The notes under the pieces are model-generated. The model was not told the DNA's origin. It worked only from the letters and a program-made list of their open reading frames with translations, and did no database searches. Made by a program: the position numbers and the translations under genes. Source: Lysobacterales bacterium (lineage in GTDB: Bacteria; Pseudomonadota; Gammaproteobacteria; Xanthomonadales; Rhodanobacteraceae). Taken from it: DNA of 6,478 nt. The stretch spans positions 1 to 6,478 of the forward strand of contig JAAFHE010000237.1 in the NCBI GenBank assembly GCA_013298265.1, in the 5' to 3' direction. Shown piece by piece: positions 1 through 6,427 of the stretch; the first letter of the stretch is position 1; the number at the start of each line of letters is the position of its first letter.

Positions 1-840
1 GGCCAGATCCAGGCCCAGGCCGTCGGCGATCTGCTCGAATGCGGCGCGGCAGGCGGGCGTGGCCATTGGCACGACGATCTGCAGCTCCGGAATGGCCTGG
101 CGGCAGCGCCGCGCGGCCTGCAGGAGATCCGCGCCGAGGCGGCGGATCTCGCCGAGCCGGCTGCCCGGCAGCAGCGCGAGCACCGGCGCGTCATGGGCAA
201 GCTGCAGCGCGGCACGCGCGGGTGCACGATCGCTGACCAGCGCAAAGCGGTCGGCCAGCGGATGACCGACGAAGCGTGCATCGACACCGTGGCGTGCGTA
301 GATCGGCGGCTCCATCGGGAACAGGCACAGCACGAGGTCGGCGCTGCGGCCGATCTTCGCGGCGCGCTGTTCGCGCCAGGCCCAGACCGACGGACTGACG
401 TAGTGCACCGTCCGCAGGCCGCGGGCTTTGAGTTTGCGTTCCAGTGGCAGGTTGAAGTCGGGCGCGTCGATGCCGATGAAGGCGTCGGGCTGCAGCGCGC
501 TCACGCGGCGCAGCACGTCGGCGCGGATGCGCAGCAGCTGCGGCAGGTGGCGCAGCACTTCGACCAGGCCCATGACGGCAAGCTTCTCGGCCGGATACCA
601 GGCTTCGAATCCGGCCGCGACCATGCGCGCGCCGCCGATGCCGACGAAGCGGGCGTCGGGATAGCGCGCGCGCAGCGCCGCGATCAGCCCCGCGCCGAGC
701 TGGTCGCCCGAGGCCTCGCCCGCGATGAGCGCGAACGTGCGTGATGGGGTAGGCGGCACAGGGGCCGGCGGCTGTTGCACCGGAACCGGGCTATCCGCTT
801 CCGGCTGCGCCATGCTGGTGTCCTGTCTCTCCATTGCCAT
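1..840 (-). CDS. lpxB: Lipid-A-disaccharide synthase LpxB (3' end outside window)
   Basis: LpxB (glycosyltransferase family GT19) condenses UDP-2,3-diacylglucosamine with lipid X to form the tetra-acyl disaccharide of lipid A at the inner face of the cytoplasmic membrane. I translated the minus strand by hand and found 280 uninterrupted codons up to the window edge; E. coli LpxB is about 382 aa, so roughly 100-130 residues are missing. Visible family motifs are GEASGD (41-46), GIGG (67-70), GIDAPDFN (123-130, containing the Asp region known to be essential), YVSPSVWAWR (147-156), GHPLAD (192-197) and LLPGSR followed by GEI (223-232). The start is uncertain. ATG at 840 follows GGAAG by 5 nt and is chosen here; in-frame ATGs at 834 and 813 are alternatives, and 813 has AGGA about 7 nt upstream. 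With either outer choice there is an unusual Pro/Ala-rich N-terminal extension (about 24-33 residues) before the core RTFALIAGEASGD. The gene lies 162 nt after lpxA rather than overlapping it. Product identification is very secure. Confidence 0.95.
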   Translation of the reverse strand, partial: MAMERQDTSMAQPEADSPVPVQQPPAPVPPTPSRTFALIAGEASGDQLGAGLIAALRARYPDARFVGIGGARMVAAGFEAWYPAEKLAVMGLVEVLRHLPQLLRIRADVLRRVSALQPDAFIGIDAPDFNLPLERKLKARGLRTVHYVSPSVWAWREQRAAKIGRSADLVLCLFPMEPPIYARHGVDARFVGHPLADRFALVSDRAPARAALQLAHDAPVLALLPGSRLGEIRRLGADLLQAARRCRQAIPELQIVVPMATPACRAAFEQIADGLGLDLA

Positions 841-1002
841 TGATTCTTCCGGTGTCTTGACCAGCTTCGCTGTTGAAGACCGCCGCGATACGTCGTTGCA
901 GCTAGTCGCGCCAATGCGGTACGTCTACTCGCCGCGCCTCGTCTCGCGACGAAATCCATCCGGAATTGCTTTGACGCAATGGCGAGTCAGGACATCTACC
1001 TT
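841..1002 (-). other. 162-nt lpxA-lpxB spacer with small hairpins
   Basis: No protein is supported here. The lpxB frame is open only back to a TAG at 925-927, and lpxA ends cleanly at 1003 with a normal C-terminus. Read on the transcribed minus strand, two small inverted repeats stand out: ATTGC/GCAAT with a 6-nt loop (965-980), and TCGTC/GACGA closing a GCGA loop (939-952), which is a GNRA-type tetraloop only on this strand. Neither is followed by a T-run, so neither looks like an intrinsic terminator. A weak promoter-like pair, TTGGCG then TATCGC with 18-nt spacing, is present but not convincing. The length is notable because the preceding three gene junctions all overlap. Confidence 0.45.
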
Positions 1003-1773
1003 TCAGCGCACCAGCGATCGCTGACTGCGGTCGATGAAGTCCAGCATGAGCTTGACGTCAGGTGCGTCGGATGAAACGCGCGCCAGCTCCTCGCGCGCCT
1101 CGGCCAGCGGCAGGCCGGACTTGTACAGCGTCTTGTAGGCGCGGCGGATCGAAAGAATGCGGTCGCTGCCGAAGCCGCGACGCTTGAGGCCTTCGCTGTT
1201 GATGCCCTTGGGCTCGGCGAAGCTGCCGGCAACGGTCACGTACGGCGGCACGTCGCGATTGATGATCGAACCCATCGAGGTGAACGCGTGTGCGCCGACC
1301 TGGCAGAACTGGTGCACGAGGGTGAAGCCGCCGAGGATGACCCAGTCGTCCACGGTCACATGCCCGGCCAGCGAAGCGGCATTGGCGAAGATCACGTTGT
1401 TGCCGACGATGCAGTCGTGGGCCAGGTGCACGTAGGCCATGAGCCAGTTGTCATTGCCGATGCGCGTGACGCCGCCGCCGTCGTCGGTGCCGCGGTTGAA
1501 GGTCACGAACTCGCGTATCACGTTGCGGTCGCCGATTTCCAGCAGCGAGCGCTCGCCATGGAATTTCTTGTCCTGCGGCGCGGCGCCGATCGAGGCAAAC
1601 TGCCAGATCTTGTTCTCGCGGCCGATCCGCGTCGGCCCTTCGATGACGACGTGCGGACCGATCCAGGTGTCGTCGCCGATCACGACGTCAGCGCCGATGA
1701 CCGAGTACGCGCCGATACTGACGTTGGACCCCAGGCGTGCCGAAGGGTCGATCACAGCGGTTGGGTGGATCAT
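1003..1773 (-). CDS. lpxA: UDP-N-acetylglucosamine O-acyltransferase LpxA
   Basis: LpxA performs the first step of lipid A synthesis, moving a 3-hydroxyacyl chain from ACP to the 3-OH of UDP-GlcNAc in the cytoplasm. The 256-residue product is a left-handed beta-helix of hexapeptide repeats (about residues 1-180) with an alpha-helical C-terminal domain (about 185-256) ending in the family-typical [12 protein letters not shown]. Aligned by eye to E. coli LpxA (262 aa), it begins 6 residues later. Catalytic His125 corresponds to His119 in HLAHDC, and HQF (154-156), DVPPYV (174-179) and GLKRRGF (195-201) are present. The usual IHRGT is FNRGT (91-95). The E. coli ruler residue Gly173 is Met167 here, which in P. 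aeruginosa LpxA (Met169) goes with selection of 3-hydroxy-C10 rather than C14 chains; I infer a short-chain preference. The start ATG shares one base with the fabZ TGA stop, implying translational coupling. GGAG lies more than 10 nt upstream. Confidence 0.98.
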   Translation of the reverse strand: MIHPTAVIDPSARLGSNVSIGAYSVIGADVVIGDDTWIGPHVVIEGPTRIGRENKIWQFASIGAAPQDKKFHGERSLLEIGDRNVIREFVTFNRGTDDGGGVTRIGNDNWLMAYVHLAHDCIVGNNVIFANAASLAGHVTVDDWVILGGFTLVHQFCQVGAHAFTSMGSIINRDVPPYVTVAGSFAEPKGINSEGLKRRGFGSDRILSIRRAYKTLYKSGLPLAEAREELARVSSDAPDVKLMLDFIDRSQRSLVR

Positions 1774-2240
1774 CAGTCGTTACGCTCCGCGCACAACAGT
1801 TCCGCTTCCGCGACCGTCTTGCCGGCGACGACCGCGCGGCAGACGAACTGGCCCATCCGGCGGATCATGCGCTTCTGCTCGACTTCGAGCACGAGCTGGT
1901 CGCCCGGTCCGACGATGCTGGAGAAGCGGGCCTTGTCGACCTTGACGAGATAAAACAGCGGACTGGCACTCGGCGCTTCGGCGTTGGTCAGCTGCACGAG
2001 CAGGCCGGAAGCCTGCGCCAGCGCCTCGATGATGAGGACGCCCGGCATGACCGGATGGCCCGGGAAGTGGCCCTGGAAGAACGGTTCGTTGATGGTCACG
2101 TTCTTCAGCGCGGTAAGGCGCTTGCCCGATTCGAAATGGGTGACGCGGTCGACCAGCAGGAAAGGGTAGCGGTGTGGCAGCAGGTCAAAGATGCGACCGA
2201 CGTCCAGCGGCAAGGAAAGGCTGGCGTTCGAACCGTTCAT
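1773..2240 (-). CDS. fabZ: 3-hydroxyacyl-[ACP] dehydratase FabZ
   Basis: FabZ dehydrates (3R)-3-hydroxyacyl-ACP to trans-2-enoyl-ACP during fatty acid elongation in the cytoplasm. It competes with LpxA and LpxD for 3-hydroxyacyl-ACP, which makes it a meaningful neighbour in this cluster. The 155-residue product has a single hot-dog fold. The signature [17 protein letters not shown] (51-67) holds the catalytic His58, and Glu72 in IIEALAQ sits 14 residues later, the same spacing as the His/Glu pair of P. aeruginosa FabZ. The N-terminal [14 protein letters not shown] (20-33) is also characteristic. There is no N-terminal targeting signal. The ATG overlaps the lpxD stop by 4 nt (ATGA); AAGGA lies about 10 nt upstream, so initiation probably leans on coupling with lpxD. 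The TGA stop overlaps the lpxA start by 1 nt. Length is normal for the family, and FabZ rather than FabA is clear from the motif and the cluster. Confidence 0.98.
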   Translation of the reverse strand: MNGSNASLSLPLDVGRIFDLLPHRYPFLLVDRVTHFESGKRLTALKNVTINEPFFQGHFPGHPVMPGVLIIEALAQASGLLVQLTNAEAPSASPLFYLVKVDKARFSSIVGPGDQLVLEVEQKRMIRRMGQFVCRAVVAGKTVAEAELLCAERND

Positions 2241-3268
2241 GGAGCGGAATCCTTTTCTAGGGCTTTCAGGCGACGCGCCAACTCATCCAGATGGCGGAAT
2301 CGCGCAGCGTTGCGCCGCCACTGGCGATTCTCCTGGATAGGCGTACCCGAGGAGTATTCGCCGGCGGCGGTCAGGGAATGGGTGACCAGGCTCATCGCCG
2401 TCACGGTGACCCGGTCGGCGATGCTCAGGTGGCCTAGGATACCGGCAGCGCCGCCGATCAGACAGTAGCGGCCGATGCGTGCGCTGCCGGCGACGGCCGA
2501 GCAGCCGGCCATGGCCGTATGCGCGCCGATGAAGACGTTGTGGGCGATCTGGATCTGGTTGTCGAGGCGCACGTCCTCCTCAAGCACGGTATCTTCCAGC
2601 GCGCCGCGGTCGATGGTGCAGTTCGCGCCGATTTCGCAGTCGTCGCCGATACGTACGCCGCCAAGCTGCGGCACCTTGATCCAGTGGTCGCGTTCGAACG
2701 CGAGACCGAAGCCGTCGGAGCCGATCACGGCGCCCGGATGCACGAGCACGCGCTTGCCCAGACGTACGCGCGTGACCAGGGTGACGCGCGCGACGAGACG
2801 CGAGTCGGCGCCGACCGTGCAGTCCGGACCGATCACGCAGCCGGGTCCGATCACGGCGCCTTGCTCGATGACGGTGCCGGCCTCGACCACGCAGAGCGGT
2901 CCGATGCTGGCGCCCGGAGCGATGGTTGCGCTGGCGTCGACGACCGCGCTGGGATGGATGCCGGCCGCGGCGGCCGGCTGCGCCTCGAACAGCGCGGCGA
3001 TCTGCGCGTAGGCCACGTAGGGGTCGCGCGCGATCAGCGCGGTGCCGTTGCGTAGCGGGGCGTCGTCGGCGCGTAGCACGATCACACCCGCGCGCGAACC
3101 CTGCATCTGCGCACGGTATTGCGGATTGGAAAGAAAGCTCAGCTGCCCGGCATCGGCCAGCGCCAGCGTGGCGACGCCGGCAACGGACTGGTCTGGATCG
3201 CCGCGCAGTTCCAGCGCAAAGCGCTCGGCCAGATCGCCGGCGCGCCATCGCGGGGCCGTAGCACTCAT
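2237..3268 (-). CDS. lpxD: UDP-3-O-acylglucosamine N-acyltransferase LpxD
   Basis: LpxD adds the second 3-hydroxyacyl chain, on the 2-amino group, to give UDP-2,3-diacylglucosamine in the cytoplasm. The 343-residue product has the normal family layout: an N-terminal uridine-binding domain (about 1-100, with LSFLSNPQY at 43-51), a hexapeptide-repeat beta-helix (about 104-300) and a C-terminal helical tail (about 312-343). Conserved elements include IHPSAVV (104-110), GSDGFGLA (183-190), TIDRGAL (218-224) and QIAHNV (240-245), where His243 matches the catalytic His239 of E. coli. His280 matches E. coli His276. The E. coli acyl-length residue Met290 aligns with Leu294, so the acyl pocket may differ slightly. 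The ATG overlaps the skp TGA by 4 nt and has only a weak AGG upstream, pointing to translational coupling. The stop overlaps fabZ in the same way. No frameshift or truncation is seen. Confidence 0.98.
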   Translation of the reverse strand: MSATAPRWRAGDLAERFALELRGDPDQSVAGVATLALADAGQLSFLSNPQYRAQMQGSRAGVIVLRADDAPLRNGTALIARDPYVAYAQIAALFEAQPAAAAGIHPSAVVDASATIAPGASIGPLCVVEAGTVIEQGAVIGPGCVIGPDCTVGADSRLVARVTLVTRVRLGKRVLVHPGAVIGSDGFGLAFERDHWIKVPQLGGVRIGDDCEIGANCTIDRGALEDTVLEEDVRLDNQIQIAHNVFIGAHTAMAGCSAVAGSARIGRYCLIGGAAGILGHLSIADRVTVTAMSLVTHSLTAAGEYSSGTPIQENRQWRRNAARFRHLDELARRLKALEKDSAP

Positions 3269-3795
3269 GGCGTGGCCTGTCGGGTCTGAAATTCGCGCCG
3301 CAGGCGCTCGAGCACCCGGTCGGTGATGTCGATGCGTGGGTCGGCGAAGACCACCGGGCTCGGCACGACCAGATCCAGCCCCTGCTCGCGCGCGTAGTCG
3401 ACGACGGTGTTGTTGATTTCCTGCCAGCTCTTGTCGAGTTCCTGGTCGCTGCGGCTCTTGAGTTCACCGCGCAGTTCGTCGCGCGTGCGCTTGACGCTGC
3501 GCTCCAGCGCGTCGATTTCGCGTTTTCTGGTGTCTGCGTCGGCCTTGCTCAGCAGTGCGCCGTCACGCTCGAACACGCGCTTGAGGTCGGCGAGGCGGGT
3601 TTCTTCCTGCTTGAGTGCGGTATCGCGTGTGGCGAACTCGCGCTGCAGCCGTTCGCGACCGGCCTGGACCTGCGGGGCGTTGTCCAGCAAACGCTTCATG
3701 TCGACGTAGCCGAGCTTGCCCTGGGCCTGCACCGCGAACGGCAGCAGGGCAAGAGCAAACGCGAATCGACGTGCTGCGGTTGCGTGCTGGCCCAC
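3265..3795 (-). CDS. skp: Periplasmic chaperone Skp/OmpH
   Basis: Skp is a trimeric periplasmic holdase that keeps unfolded outer-membrane proteins soluble on the way to the BAM complex, fitting its place right after bamA. The 176-residue product starts with an n-region carrying RR (9-10), a hydrophobic stretch (about 11-21) and VQA at 22-24, giving a likely signal peptidase I cut before Gln25. The mature start GKLGYVDMKRLLDNAPQVQ-like segment is typical of OmpH-family proteins. Residues about 45-125 are rich in charged heptad-like segments, consistent with the long coiled-coil tentacles, and the C-terminal part (about 128-170) returns to the beta body with LDLVVPSPVVFADPRIDIT. The start is GTG, not ATG; it is supported by GGGAGGA ending 5 nt upstream, the best ribosome-binding site in the window, and by its giving a complete signal peptide. 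The 3' end overlaps lpxD by 4 nt (ATGA). Confidence 0.95.
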   Translation of the reverse strand: MGQHATAARRFAFALALLPFAVQAQGKLGYVDMKRLLDNAPQVQAGRERLQREFATRDTALKQEETRLADLKRVFERDGALLSKADADTRKREIDALERSVKRTRDELRGELKSRSDQELDKSWQEINNTVVDYAREQGLDLVVPSPVVFADPRIDITDRVLERLRREFQTRQATP

Positions 3796-3800
3796 GCGTG

Positions 3801-3807
3801 TCCTCCC
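3801..3807 (-). promoter_or_regulatory. Strong Shine-Dalgarno for skp
   Basis: On the minus strand this reads GGGAGGA, ending 5 nt before the GTG at 3795. It decides the start: there is no in-frame ATG nearby upstream, and the GTG gives an intact signal peptide. Confidence 0.8.
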
Positions 3808-3822
3808 TCGTTCGGTCGCCGC

Positions 3823-3845
3823 GGCGGAAAGGCTGGCTTCCCGCC
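3823..3845 (-). other. Hairpin in the bamA-skp spacer
   Basis: On the transcribed strand, GGCGGGAAG and CTTTCCGCC form a 9-bp stem with one G-U pair around a 5-nt loop (CCAGC). On the opposite strand the same position would be an A-C mismatch, so the structure suits the bamA-to-skp mRNA. It sits in the 75-nt spacer (3796-3870), ends about 15 nt before the skp Shine-Dalgarno, and is followed by GCGGCGA rather than a T-run. It is therefore more likely a processing, stability or partial-attenuation element than a full terminator. Function is inference. Confidence 0.45.
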
Positions 3846-3870
3846 GTCGGTGCGATGATGCCAGTTTCGA

Positions 3871-6219
3871 TCAGAACTGGGTGCCGAACGAGAACTGGAT
3901 CGACTCGGTCTTGTCGCCGTCCTTCTTGCGGATCGGGCGCGCCAGGTTGATCGTGATCGGGCCGACCGGCGCCTGCCACTGCAGGGCCAGGCCGGTCGAT
4001 GCGCGCAGTTCGTTCGCGCTGAAATCGCCGAAGGATTTGTACACGTTGCCTACGTCGACGAAGGCTGAAATGCGCACCGAGTCGCTGTCCTTGGCGAACG
4101 GCGTGGGCAGGATCAGTTCGGCCGTGCCGAGCACCTTGAACGCGCCGCCGAGCGGCTGGCAATAGTCGCTGAGGACGCTGACGCGCTCGCACGGGCCGAG
4201 GGTGTTGTCCTCGAAGCCGCGCACGTCGCGCACGCCGCCGGCGTAGAAGTTCTCGAAGAACGGCAGGCCGCCGATCTTCAGCGGGATCTTCTCCGTGGAA
4301 TTCGGATCGAAGCGGCCGGTCGCGTCGCGGTAGGAATCGCCGTAGCCGAGGTTGCCCGACAGCAGGAACGTGAACTTGTCGCTGAGCGGGAAGTAATGCA
4401 CGCCCTGGTAGTACAGCTTGTAGTACTCGAGCGTCGAGCCGGGCAGGGCGATTTCCGCCGACAGCGACTGCAGGCCGCCGCGTGTCGGGGTGAAGTATTT
4501 GTTGCGCGTGTCGTGCGCCCAGGACGCGGTCAGGTTCCAGGTATGGATCGTGCGGCGATCCAGATCCGTGATGTAGCGGATGATGTTCGGCGGCGTGAAG
4601 CCTGGGAAGGTGTTGATTTCGGTCTTGTTGACGCCGAGCTGCAGTTGCACCGAGTCGGTTTCGCCGACCGGAATGCCGACGAAGGTCGAGAACGCGGCTG
4701 TGTCGGTGGAGTAGTTCGCGATGTTCGCCTCGCTCTGGTCGAGGTTGCGCACGCTCGCGTTGTAGCCCAGTGCGATGCCCGAATCGTTGAGGTAGGGCTG
4801 GGCATAACTGATGTCATAGCGCTTGAGGTAGGAGCTCTTCTGTACCGTCATCGCGATGCGGTCGCCGGTGCCGAGGAAGTTGTTCTGCGAGATCGACACG
4901 CTCGCGATCAGCTTCTGCACCTGCGAATAGCCCAGGCCGAACAGCAGGCTGCCGGAGGGCTGCTCTTCGACCGTGACCAGCATGTCGACCTGATCTTCGC
5001 TGCCGGCGACCTTCGGCGTCTCGATCTCGACGGTCTTGAAGTAGCCCAGGCGCTGCAGACGCACCTTGGAACGGTCGATCGCGGCCTGCGAGTACCACGA
5101 GCCCTCGAGCTGGCGCATCTCGCGGCGCAACACCTCGTCCTCGGTGCGCACGTTGCCCTTGAAGGTGATGCGGTTGACGTAGACGCGCTTGCCCGGCTCG
5201 ATATAGAAAGTAACTTCTACCGTGCGGCCCGCCTTGTCGGTCTTCGGCACCGGCGTCACTTCGGCAAAGGCATAGCCGATGTTGGACAGAACGGCGCTCA
5301 TGGCCTTGGCGCTCTGCTCGAGCTTGCGTCGCGAGAAGGTCTCGCCGGCCTGGGTCTTGAGCAGTTTGCGCAGGCTTTCTTCCGGCAGGATAAGCTCACC
5401 GAGCAGCTTGATGTCGCTGATCGTATACAGCTCGCCTTCCTGCACGTTGGCGCTGACGTAGATGTTGCGCTTGTCCGGGCTGATCGAGACTTCGGTCGAT
5501 TCGACGTTGAAGTCCGCGTAGCCGCGGTCGAGGTAGTACGAGGCCAGCTTTTCGAGATCGCCCGAGAGTTTCTCGCGCGAATACTGGTCGTCCTTGGCGT
5601 ACCAGGACTTCCAGTTCGTCGTGTCGGACTCGAATTCGCTGCGGATCTCCTTGTCGCTGAAGACCGAATTGCCGACCACGTTGATATGCTTGATCTTGGA
5701 CGCCTTGCCTTCGGCGATCACGATGTTGATGTCGACGCGGTTGCGGTCGAGGTTCGTGACCTTCGGCGTGATCGTGACGTTGTACTTGCCGCGGTTGTGG
5801 TACTGGCGGGTCAGTTCCTGCTGCACGCGGTCGAGCTGCAGGCGGTCGAAGGTTTCGCCTTCCTCCAGGCCTATGCCCTTGAGGCCTTTGCGCAGCTCCT
5901 CCTCTTTGAGCTCTTTGTTGCCCTTGAGGGTGATCTTGGAGATTGCCGGGCGCTCCAGCACGGTGACGACGAGGATGTCGCCCTGGCGCGTGAGCTTCAC
6001 GTCGTTGAAGAAGCCGGTCCTGAACAGCGCGCGGATCGCTTTTTCCGCCGAATCGGCGGTCATGCGGTCGCCTTTCTCGACCGGAAGGTAGGTGAATACC
6101 GTGCCGGGTGCGATGCGCTGCAGACCGTCGATGCGGATTTCCGAGACGACGAAGGACTCGAACGCGTGGGCCTCGGCGGCGAGGCAGGCAAGCAACAGCA
6201 GGGCGGCGATACGCTTCAT
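3871..6219 (-). CDS. bamA: Outer membrane protein assembly factor BamA
   Basis: BamA is the Omp85-family core of the BAM complex, which folds beta-barrel proteins into the outer membrane. The open frame extends to a TTG at 6225, but I choose ATG at 6219 (782 aa): GGA lies 6 nt upstream, and MKRIAALLLL begins a normal signal peptide ending AHA before FESF. The TTG would add two residues and has no ribosome-binding site. Residue numbers here count from the TTG. Five POTRA domains follow: about 25-92, 93-173, 176-264, 267-345 and 348-422, with repeated GN/GY-F motifs such as GFFNDV (71-76) and GYFKTVE (394-400). The C-terminal 16-strand barrel spans about 423-784. Loop L6 carries VRGF (668-671) and two cysteines, 679 and 689, with the same 10-residue spacing as the E. 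coli L6 disulfide pair. The C-terminus IQFSFGTQF is a beta-signal ending in Phe. No defect is seen. Confidence 0.98.
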   Translation of the reverse strand: MKRIAALLLLACLAAEAHAFESFVVSEIRIDGLQRIAPGTVFTYLPVEKGDRMTADSAEKAIRALFRTGFFNDVKLTRQGDILVVTVLERPAISKITLKGNKELKEEELRKGLKGIGLEEGETFDRLQLDRVQQELTRQYHNRGKYNVTITPKVTNLDRNRVDINIVIAEGKASKIKHINVVGNSVFSDKEIRSEFESDTTNWKSWYAKDDQYSREKLSGDLEKLASYYLDRGYADFNVESTEVSISPDKRNIYVSANVQEGELYTISDIKLLGELILPEESLRKLLKTQAGETFSRRKLEQSAKAMSAVLSNIGYAFAEVTPVPKTDKAGRTVEVTFYIEPGKRVYVNRITFKGNVRTEDEVLRREMRQLEGSWYSQAAIDRSKVRLQRLGYFKTVEIETPKVAGSEDQVDMLVTVEEQPSGSLLFGLGYSQVQKLIASVSISQNNFLGTGDRIAMTVQKSSYLKRYDISYAQPYLNDSGIALGYNASVRNLDQSEANIANYSTDTAAFSTFVGIPVGETDSVQLQLGVNKTEINTFPGFTPPNIIRYITDLDRRTIHTWNLTASWAHDTRNKYFTPTRGGLQSLSAEIALPGSTLEYYKLYYQGVHYFPLSDKFTFLLSGNLGYGDSYRDATGRFDPNSTEKIPLKIGGLPFFENFYAGGVRDVRGFEDNTLGPCERVSVLSDYCQPLGGAFKVLGTAELILPTPFAKDSDSVRISAFVDVGNVYKSFGDFSANELRASTGLALQWQAPVGPITINLARPIRKKDGDKTESIQFSFGTQF

Positions 6220-6225
6220 CGTCAA

Positions 6226-6228
6226 TCC
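6226..6228 (-). promoter_or_regulatory. Weak ribosome-binding site deciding the bamA start
   Basis: GGA on the minus strand lies 6 nt before the ATG at 6219. It touches the alternative TTG at 6225 with no spacing, so it favours the ATG. Confidence 0.4.
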
Positions 6229-6239
6229 GTCAGGGTTTT

Positions 6240-6245
6240 CTTATA
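6240..6245 (-). promoter_or_regulatory. Possible -10 box upstream of bamA
   Basis: The minus strand reads TATAAG, five of six matches to the sigma-70 TATAAT, ending 20 nt before the bamA ATG. No good -35 element lies 16-18 nt upstream (that stretch is GC-rich). I also looked for a sigma-E pattern (GAACTT-like, then TCTGA-like), since bamA is sigma-E controlled in E. coli; only a GAACGT with no matching -10 was found. Tentative. Confidence 0.25.
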
Positions 6246-6312
6246 GGCGGCGGGCGCTTGCCGCAGTGTGTTAGGGACGTTCAGAACTAGTCGAAATTTG
6301 CTTTTGATTCTG

Positions 6313-6335
6313 GTAGCCCCCTTGAGTCAAGGGGG
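6313..6335 (+). repeat. REP-like GTAG plus palindrome
   Basis: GTAG (6313-6316) is followed at once by a perfect 9-nt inverted repeat, CCCCCTTGA and TCAAGGGGG, around a single G (6317-6335). A GTAG head followed by a GC-rich palindrome is the layout of REP elements described in Stenotrophomonas and other gammaproteobacteria. Only one copy is visible in this window, so repeat status is inferred from form alone. Confidence 0.4.
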
Positions 6336-6338
6336 TGA

Positions 6339-6375
6339 AGAGTGATCGCTCAGAACCACTGGTTCTGATCACTCT
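6339..6375. repeat. Long bulged inverted repeat
   Basis: The outer arms AGAGTGA (6339-6345) and TCACTCT (6369-6375) pair over 7 bp. The inner arms TCAGAACCA (6350-6358) and TGGTTCTGA (6360-6368) are a perfect 9-nt inverted repeat around one base. A 4-nt bulge (6346-6349) separates the two stems on the left side only. The structure is about 16 bp in total and can form from either strand. No T-run follows. Confidence 0.6.
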
Positions 6376-6394
6376 GAACGCCCAGCGGGCCGGG

Positions 6395-6427
6395 CCGCGA
6401 AACGCCTGCGTAGCAGGCGTTTCGCGG
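6395..6427. terminator. Perfect 15-bp hairpin, possible bidirectional terminator
   Basis: CCGCGAAACGCCTGC (6395-6409) and its exact reverse complement (6413-6427) are separated by three bases, GTA. This is the most stable structure in the window. The A-rich left and T-rich right shoulders (GAAACGCC and GGCGTTTC) resemble an intrinsic terminator, but the T-stretch is only three bases and lies inside the stem, with no U-tract beyond it on either strand. It may end transcription entering from the right, or be one copy of a dispersed palindromic repeat; the sequence alone does not decide. Confidence 0.4.

Noticed and set aside
193..744. 183-codon plus-strand open frame at the left edge
   Set aside because: The minus strand here encodes LpxB with all its motifs; the plus-strand frame is its antisense shadow.
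874..927. sigma-70 promoter in the lpxA-lpxB gap (TTGGCG, 18 nt, TATCGC)
   Set aside because: Only about half the bases match each box; such matches occur by chance.
1288..2468. Plus-strand open frames opposite lpxA, fabZ and lpxD
   Set aside because: They are antisense mirrors of confidently identified genes, with biased composition and no recognisable motif or plausible ribosome-binding site.
2580..3467. 295-codon minus-strand frame spanning skp and lpxD
   Set aside because: It is out of frame with both genes, extremely Arg-rich and without motifs; a frame-shadow of GC-rich coding DNA.
6171..6219. Possible lipoprotein signal (LLAC) at the bamA N-terminus
   Set aside because: The four residues loosely fit a lipobox, but BamA is an integral barrel protein and a clear signal peptidase I site (AHA before FESF) follows.
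4396..6246. 616-codon open frame on the plus strand opposite bamA
   Set aside because: It lies wholly antisense to an unambiguous bamA. Long antisense open frames are expected in GC-rich genes with strong codon bias, and its translation (Val/Asp/Ala/Arg/Leu-rich) resembles no known protein.
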